A program made the position numbers and the translations under genes. Below, one piece after another: positions 59,055 to 64,000 of a stretch of DNA of 64,000 nt; positions within the stretch are counted from its first letter, which is position 1; every line of letters begins with the position of its first letter. The stretch comes from an uncultured Christensenellaceae bacterium (GTDB taxonomy: Bacteria > Bacillota > Clostridia > Christensenellales > UBA3700), in NCBI GenBank assembly GCA_944381365.1, contig CALWKW010000003.1, positions 62,001 to 126,000 of the forward strand. The letters run 5' to 3'. A model generated the notes under the pieces. It had not been told where the DNA came from. It saw only the letters and a program-made list of their open reading frames with translations, and made no database searches.

Positions 59055-59829
59055 ATAAATCCTCCTCATACACAAGGCTTTCGCCCTGCAATTTATATCT
59101 CGTGCTGGCAAAAGTAAGTGCAAATATTTCATTTGCCTTTGCTTTTTTGAGAATTTTTGCAATCTCGCTCAGCGTACTTCCCGTTGTCATTACATCGTCT
59201 ACTATCAAATAGTTTTTGCCTTTTACATCGGCATTCTCCGCCAATGAATAGACGCCTATTACATTTTCTTCTCTTTCCTTGCCTGTGAGTTTCGCCTGCT
59301 CTTTATTTGAAATGGTCTTTATTATCAATTTATTATCGATAGGAACTCCCAATGCTTCAGCAAGAGGTTTTGCCATTATCTCCGCTTGATTATATCCTCT
59401 TTCCTTTTTGCGTTCTTTGGTCAATGGCACAGGTATGATGCAATCTATGGCAATATTTTCATACATTTCTTTGTATCTATCTATAAGATATTGAGAAAAG
59501 TATTTACCATAGTACTTTTTGTGCCCGAATTTTATACCTCTAACCATTTCTTTTGCAATATCATTGTACACCACGCATGAACGGGCAAAATCAAAGTGTC
59601 TTTCGTGCTGCTGACAGGTAAGACAAAAATCAGCCTCATTAAGTTGTAGCCTGCCGCATTTTTTGCAAATTCTGTCTTTTATAAACTCAAGTTTGTCAAA
59701 ACATTCTTGGCACAAACCATAATGAGTAGGCTGAGGCAATTCGTCATCGCAAACTAAGCAATTATATTTGTCGACAAAAATTTCTGCCAACAATGTCTTA
59801 AACCCTGATTTTATCCTATCCTTGTTCAT
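59044..59829 (-). CDS. ComF-family phosphoribosyltransferase-like protein
   Basis: A 261-aa protein related to ComF/GntX, linked to DNA uptake and recombination in other bacteria. The N-terminus has zinc-finger-like cysteines (CLVCDDELP, CQECFD, CKKCGRLQ, CLTCQQH), and the C-terminus a PRPP-binding-type motif NYLIVDDVMTTGSTL. It differs little from family length. ATG 59829 is favoured: a TATAAT ends seven bases upstream and no ribosome site is seen, so the mRNA is probably leaderless. No other competence genes are in the window. GH13 follows in the same operon. Confidence 0.9.
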   Translation of the reverse strand: MNKDRIKSGFKTLLAEIFVDKYNCLVCDDELPQPTHYGLCQECFDKLEFIKDRICKKCGRLQLNEADFCLTCQQHERHFDFARSCVVYNDIAKEMVRGIKFGHKKYYGKYFSQYLIDRYKEMYENIAIDCIIPVPLTKERKKERGYNQAEIMAKPLAEALGVPIDNKLIIKTISNKEQAKLTGKEREENVIGVYSLAENADVKGKNYLIVDDVMTTGSTLSEIAKILKKAKANEIFALTFASTRYKLQGESLVYEEDLYEN

Positions 59830-59836
59830 ATATCTA

Positions 59837-59865
59837 ATTATAACACGCACAAAATATGATTTCAA
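59837..59865 (-). promoter_or_regulatory. Promoter of comF, -10 seven bases from the ATG
   Basis: TTGAAA (59860-59865), 17 bases, TATAAT (59837-59842) on the minus strand. Confidence 0.65.
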
Positions 59866-59938
59866 TATGCAAAATCATATTATAACCTACATATAATAAC
59901 AAAAATTTTTAAAATATTTAATTTTTTGCAAAATAAAA

Positions 59939-59968
59939 ATACGAACCACTATCTTAGTGATTCGTATC
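59939..59968. terminator. Terminator-like hairpin
   Basis: ATACGAA-x-CACT-type stem (59939-59967, 11 of 12 pairs, 5-base loop) with T-rich flank on the minus strand. It probably ends transcripts coming from the island side. Confidence 0.7.
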
Positions 59969-59971
59969 TTT

Positions 59972-60290
59972 ATTTGGTACGCCACTACCAACGCAAGTTG
60001 AACCAAAAGTTTAGCTTGCGTTTTTTATGAAAATTGAACAATTATTTAAAATAGTAGTTCGACTTTATTTTTGTGGAGCTGAGGGGAGTTGCAAGGAGCG
60101 AAGCGACGGCTTAGCGAGCAGGCTTGCAGCGTCTCGTGCGAGCGTCACTATTTCGGTCTAACACTATAGCGACACTTGCGCGACGTGCCTACTTCGGACA
60201 TAAAAAACAGAGGCTTTGACCTCTGTATTTTTTATTGCCGTCTGTGGGCAACGCCGCAAAATGGTGGAGCCTAGTAATAGAAAATCGAAT
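59972..60290. other. Non-coding patch with tRNA/tmRNA 3'-end-like fragments and unusual GC content
   Basis: No ORF of note. Segment 60070-60200 is far richer in G and C than its surroundings, with repeated GCGAGC/GAGCGAAGCGA-like words. GTGGAGCTGAGGGGAGT (about 60076-60092) equals the reverse complement of a common tmRNA/tRNA 3' end, and TGGTGGAGCCTAG (about 60263-60275) and TTGGTACGCC (about 59974) also look like reversed acceptor ends with CCA. The patch lies exactly between core genes and the AT-rich operon to the right. It may be an old integration-site scar or a dispersed repeat. Confidence 0.5.
60202..60233. terminator. Bidirectional terminator-like hairpin
   Basis: ACAGAGG (60207-60213) pairs with CCTCTGT (60220-60226), flanked by A and T runs; suitable to end the minus-strand operon upstream at 60403. 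Confidence 0.8.
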
Positions 60291-60402
60291 AATTTTACTT
60301 TTTATTTTTTATTAAGTTTTTTCCAATACTATATTATTTTTTATCTGGAAATTTTTGTCTTTCCTTCTTTGAGTTGTTTTTAGTGTGCTTATCTTTCGAT
60401 AA

Positions 60403-61563
60403 TTAATAAATATGTGGTATCTTTGATTTCTTTATTATTACTCCTTCGCTTGTTAAAACAGCATACTTTTGAAAGCCATCAAAAATCTCATAATAAATAT
60501 TACTCTGCTCTTTTTTCTTCTCTTGAGGATTTTTTATTTTAAATTTATCTCTTATTATCTCTTTGACTGCTTCCCTTACATCTTCATCAATATTATTATA
60601 TTTATTCACAATCCATTCATCAAATAATTGCAAATATTCTGTCAAGCGTTCTTCAAAACCTTTACCCATATATGGATCTATATCTTTTTCTCCATATACC
60701 AATCTATGTACTACACTATCAAATACAGTTTGCTTTCTGCCATAATATCCTATAATAATGTTTTTTATTGGAATCATAGGAATAAATTTATTGCTATCTT
60801 TCATTATGTATCCGAATTTTACATTAATATATGGTCTTAGCACTCCATGTGGCATGACAAAATATTGTACTTTACTTTGATATTTATCATACTCGGTAGG
60901 GAAAACAACCATTCTTACTTCTCTTTCGGCATTATATCCTTGGTTTTTAAAATATGATGCAAACCACATATATTGTTCATCGCAATCAGATACAGTTTTA
61001 TTTATATTCTGCAACATTTCATCGTTATATTCCCCATAAACAACTTTTCTCAACAACAACTTTATCGGTACACTTAAAGGTTCCCATTTCAAATTGTTGG
61101 GTTTATTCATTGTATTTTCATTAATATCTTCTTGCTTTCCATACCATAACTTATCTTGGGAAGATAATATTTTATCGCAATCAAGTTCAATGGCTATTCC
61201 CGATTCTTTTGCATAAGTTATCCATTGATGCAAAGAATCTTCTAATTCTGAAAAAGAAATTGAATACAAGCCGGCATTAAACTTGCCTTGAGCGTTTTCA
61301 CTCATTAAATTTTTTACAATTTGCAACTTATTAGTTTCTTCCTTCTTCGAAAATTCTGACTCTAGAGCTTTGAGTCCAGCATAATATTCCGATGCATCAT
61401 TTAGATAAAATATATTAGAAGCCCTGAAAGTGCAATTATTTAGTATAATATCCAAAACCTTAGTAGTAGTATAATGATATAGTTTATATTGGGGTATTGT
61501 GTTTTGTTCTAACAATTGATAAATATCGGACGCTTGCTCTTGTGAAATAAAACCATCTTTCAT
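60403..61563 (-). CDS. DUF2971-family protein
   Basis: A 386-aa soluble protein. Family features of DUF2971 are YKLYHYTTTKVLDIILNNCTFRASNIFYLNDASEYYAG near the N-terminus, ISFSELEDSLHQWITYAKESGIAIELD in the middle, and NAEREVRMVVFP followed by PYINVKFG and IIIGYYGRK. The early H-Y-T motif and late acidic residues resemble ADP-ribosyltransferase-like folds, which is conjecture. DUF2971 genes are often found among defence genes (recalled, not searched). The ATG overlaps the stop of the preceding gene by 4 bases (ATGA). Last gene of a three-gene operon; base composition is more AT-rich than the rest of the window. Confidence 0.75.
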   Translation of the reverse strand: MKDGFISQEQASDIYQLLEQNTIPQYKLYHYTTTKVLDIILNNCTFRASNIFYLNDASEYYAGLKALESEFSKKEETNKLQIVKNLMSENAQGKFNAGLYSISFSELEDSLHQWITYAKESGIAIELDCDKILSSQDKLWYGKQEDINENTMNKPNNLKWEPLSVPIKLLLRKVVYGEYNDEMLQNINKTVSDCDEQYMWFASYFKNQGYNAEREVRMVVFPTEYDKYQSKVQYFVMPHGVLRPYINVKFGYIMKDSNKFIPMIPIKNIIIGYYGRKQTVFDSVVHRLVYGEKDIDPYMGKGFEERLTEYLQLFDEWIVNKYNNIDEDVREAVKEIIRDKFKIKNPQEKKKEQSNIYYEIFDGFQKYAVLTSEGVIIKKSKIPHIY

Positions 61564-62030
61564 TTTTTTTCTCCTATAACACTTTTTATTTGATAGATAA
61601 TCGTGTATGGATATGCTATATAGAATTTCTGGACTTCTCCTATTTTAGAATTGTTTAATTTCTTTTTGAGTTTTTCCGATAATTCGTTTGCTTCATCCAT
61701 CTTAAATCTTGTATATACCCATATTTTTTCTGTTTTCATTTTTTTTAAATCTTCAATAATCTGTTTAGGTATACCCAAATCATCATCTAATTCATCTGCA
61801 TTTTCCCATTTTGTGTCAATAAATACCAAATACTCTTTTTCATTATCAAAAGCCCATTGATCTCCCTTCTTATTTGAGGCATTATCTTTATTAATTTCAT
61901 AAATAGTTTTATTGCCATCAAAAAATGTACAATACTCTACGGCTTCAACTAGGGTTTCATTTTTGAATAACTCTGCTAAGTTAACATGATTTTTCAATAT
62001 TAAAGTGTCATCATAAAATCTTATTATCAT
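61560..62030 (-). CDS. Small receiver-like protein of the island operon
   Basis: A 156-aa soluble protein of unknown family. The segment EYLVFIDTKWENADELDDDLGIPKQIIEDLKKMKTEKIWVYTRFKMDEANELSEKL has the rhythm of a response-regulator receiver: a hydrophobic strand ending in Asp (VFID), a helix, then a strand ending with Thr (WVYT). The N-terminal acidic pair of true receivers is not clear, so this may be a degenerate or unrelated fold. AGGAGACGATAATT precedes ATG 62030, which lies 20 bases inside the upstream gene; the 3' end overlaps the DUF2971 gene by 4 bases. Tight coupling suggests the three products work together. Confidence 0.6.
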   Translation of the reverse strand: MIIRFYDDTLILKNHVNLAELFKNETLVEAVEYCTFFDGNKTIYEINKDNASNKKGDQWAFDNEKEYLVFIDTKWENADELDDDLGIPKQIIEDLKKMKTEKIWVYTRFKMDEANELSEKLKKKLNNSKIGEVQKFYIAYPYTIIYQIKSVIGEKK

Positions 62031-64000
62031 AATTATCGTCTCCTAAATTAAATTCTACTATAAATTGTTTTTTTTCTTGTTTGACACATACTTTAAAATC
62101 TTTTAGATGCATAAATGTCCACAATGTTATATGCTGATCATTTGCAGGGAAAACCCACGGGGGAATGTGCCAAAATCTTTTTCCGTATTTGATATCCTCT
62201 TCATCTTCTGCATTGCTAACAAATTGCAAACCTTTTTCATTTACGTATACTTTTAATTGATATTGATCTTTATCCTTTTGGTGTTCCACCACATTCATTG
62301 CCATTAATAGAATTATAAAGATATTGCTATCAATATTGGTCTCAGTTGCCAACCTTTTTGAGAATGTCGCATCGGATTTAAAATCAAACTTTATATTACA
62401 TACTTTTATTTTATCCAATTTGTGTATTACTAAACTTATTTGATTATCTTTTAAACCGAATAATTGTTTAAGTGCTATTTTTAAATCTAAATTAGTTTTA
62501 TCAATTATGTTTAGAAATTCATTTTCTCCATATTTGATTATTTTTCTATATAACGACGAAATTATTTCATCGGCTAACAATTGAAAATATTTATCGTACA
62601 AAATCCATTTCTTTTGGTCAAGATTTTTAATGTTTCCAATATTCCTCATCATTAAACCATATACATCTTTTTCGCATATAACATTATTTTCTGAATCATA
62701 AAAGTCTAAACCTTCTTGATTTTCAAAAAGTGTATTCAAACTTTCATTTATTGTCATTCCTTCATCAATATTATCATTGATTCCCAATGTACAGGGATTT
62801 GCCATAAAATATTTCTCTGCTTTACTGTGTGTGCTTGATTTATTAATTGATAAGGCTGTTCTTTGCATATCTAATTTGTATTCTTCAATCATTTCTTGCA
62901 GGTTTATATTACTAATCATTTTCGCAACGTCATCTCTCAATGTCATTATAATCTTTAATACAAACCAATGTGATTGTTCTTCTTTATTAAAACCCCACAA
63001 CTGCAAATAAATCGATTCATCTATATTTTTCTGATATTGCTCATTCTCAGTTTTTCCATTATTCTCAAGCGCTGTACCTATTTCTTTATTTTTACTGAAT
63101 CTAATAATTATAGATTTGTTAGATTCATTCTCTTCCTCTTTTAAAAAATATATATCTTGCTTTGTATTTAAAGCTCGATCAATCTTTGTTATATTGTCAT
63201 CACTGTAAAAAACCTGTTTATAGTTTATTTTCCCCCATTGCGAGTCCATCAAAGAATTATTACTTATATTTAAATCTTTGGTAAGGCTAAAATACTTAAA
63301 TAATTTATTTTTTTCTGTTGCGTCGCGAACAAACCATAACGCTTTTACATCATCTTTTCCAAACAACTCTTTTACATTTTGATCTAAATTATTATTGGCT
63401 CTTATATGGCTACTAAAAAATAGATAAATATTATCTTTTAATACTTTGTATTTTTTTACAATTTCTTGGATATTGTTTCCCGATGCATTTTTATTAACTA
63501 ATTCCCAAAAATTGGTCAAAAAATACATTTCCTTTGCTTTGTCAATATTATTTGATATCAATTCAAGATTTGATTCTTTGCTTAGACATTCTTTTATAAT
63601 TATATTATTTTCCAAATAAAGTTCCTTATTTATAATATTCTCAGAAGAGTCTTTGTCCTTGCTTTCCCAAAAACTCTTATTTATCAAAAGTTCTTCAAGT
63701 TTCAAAGATTTAGTTGTATCTCTGCAAAGCATAATAAGTTTCTTAAAATAATGTAATACAGATTCGCTTTTCCATAATCTATATTTGACATATTTATCCC
63801 ATTCTTCATCATCTTGGTAGAACATCTTATTTGCATTTGATACTGATAAATATACTAATTTATTAAAGTTGTCCTCTCTTAATATAAAGTTTGAATTCAT
63901 ATCTACTAATGCTTTAACTAGGGTCAAGACTAACATTGATTCTTCGATACTATATTGACTTTTATGATTTTCCAAAACTCTATTTAATTTTTGTAGGCAA
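62011..64000 (-). CDS. Large unknown protein of the island operon, partial (runs off the window end)
   Basis: The frame is open from the stop at 62011 to the window edge, at least 662 codons; a TTG at 63975 is in frame but codons upstream of it (CLQKLNRVL) are also open, so the true start is probably outside. The visible part is hydrophilic, mostly helical, rich in Asn, Lys, Ile and Glu, with no membrane segment. No Walker motif is seen. Segments such as QLWGFNKEEQSHWFVLKIIMTLRDDVAKMI and KRFWHIPPWVFPANDQHITLWTFMHLKDFKV are distinctive but match no family I can name. Codon use is strongly AT-rich. It overlaps the next gene by 20 bases. A sensor or scaffold of the module is only a guess. Confidence 0.65.
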   Translation of the reverse strand, partial: CLQKLNRVLENHKSQYSIEESMLVLTLVKALVDMNSNFILREDNFNKLVYLSVSNANKMFYQDDEEWDKYVKYRLWKSESVLHYFKKLIMLCRDTTKSLKLEELLINKSFWESKDKDSSENIINKELYLENNIIIKECLSKESNLELISNNIDKAKEMYFLTNFWELVNKNASGNNIQEIVKKYKVLKDNIYLFFSSHIRANNNLDQNVKELFGKDDVKALWFVRDATEKNKLFKYFSLTKDLNISNNSLMDSQWGKINYKQVFYSDDNITKIDRALNTKQDIYFLKEEENESNKSIIIRFSKNKEIGTALENNGKTENEQYQKNIDESIYLQLWGFNKEEQSHWFVLKIIMTLRDDVAKMISNINLQEMIEEYKLDMQRTALSINKSSTHSKAEKYFMANPCTLGINDNIDEGMTINESLNTLFENQEGLDFYDSENNVICEKDVYGLMMRNIGNIKNLDQKKWILYDKYFQLLADEIISSLYRKIIKYGENEFLNIIDKTNLDLKIALKQLFGLKDNQISLVIHKLDKIKVCNIKFDFKSDATFSKRLATETNIDSNIFIILLMAMNVVEHQKDKDQYQLKVYVNEKGLQFVSNAEDEEDIKYGKRFWHIPPWVFPANDQHITLWTFMHLKDFKVCVKQEKKQFIVEFNLGDDNYDNKIL

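Noticed and set aside
60403..64000. Assigning the island operon to a named defence system
   Set aside because: No SMC, nuclease, reverse transcriptase, CBASS-type cyclase, toxin-antitoxin or restriction motifs are visible, so no named system can be supported.

Overview
The window looks like a chromosomal segment of a low-GC, Gram-positive, strictly anaerobic bacterium of the Clostridia, probably a gut-type uncultured lineage (inferred from content, not searched). Pointers are the anaerobic ribonucleotide reductase pair NrdD/NrdG, a rubredoxin, Firmicutes-type RNA regulation (a tryptophan T-box and a TPP riboswitch), CsoR, NrdR and MarR style operators, TTGACA-N17-TATAAT promoters, strong AGGAGG ribosome sites, many lipoproteins, and no aerobic respiratory genes. 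Coding is dense; most genes from 1 to 24,100 lie on the minus strand.

Layout. 1-5,100: ABC exporter ATPase (cut by the window edge), Na+ symporter, rubredoxin, tRNA/rRNA-type methyltransferase, XRE repressor with a kinase-like protein. 5,400-7,950: copper/metal efflux P-type ATPase under CsoR. 8,100-9,900: stand-alone TrpB-like synthase under a T-box. 9,900-11,660: two-component system. 11,865-18,080: nucleoside-type BMP ABC importer with a leader carrying a small ORF and an attenuator. 18,100-24,100: ABC-F protein, ClC antiporter, small membrane protein, ECF sigma with RsgI-like anti-sigma. 24,690-27,460: nrdDG with paired NrdR boxes. 27,650-31,450: small membrane protein, Imm5-like protein, dUTPase, two CobW-type GTPases. 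31,730-35,150: two tandem GH30 glycosidases with near-identical 3' ends. 35,550-41,970: xpt and a spermidine/putrescine importer with its XRE-cupin regulator. 42,280-46,570: DEAD-box helicase and divergent SDR gene, MFS transporter, Cys-cluster XRE protein. 46,860-50,180: probably highly expressed lipoprotein, then TPP riboswitch and ThiT. 50,250-54,640: MarR with heterodimeric ABC exporter. 54,760-59,830: DUF6512 protein, tRNA-Asn, frameshifted membrane-bound XRE regulator, GH13 glucosidase, ComF.

60,000-64,000 is different: a GC-rich non-coding patch with tRNA/tmRNA 3'-end-like fragments is followed by a visibly more AT-rich, tightly overlapping three-gene operon (large unknown protein running off the window, a small receiver-like protein, a DUF2971 protein). 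This is the best candidate for an undescribed system, possibly a defence or signalling module on an acquired island; function is inference only.

Other cross-cutting observations: four genes have consensus promoters whose -10 box lies 6-7 bases from the ATG and no Shine-Dalgarno, suggesting leaderless mRNAs; several membrane-linked or nucleic-acid proteins carry long Lys/Ser/Thr-rich disordered extensions; several apparent TTG or ATG starts lie inside the ribosome-binding site and have been moved downstream here.
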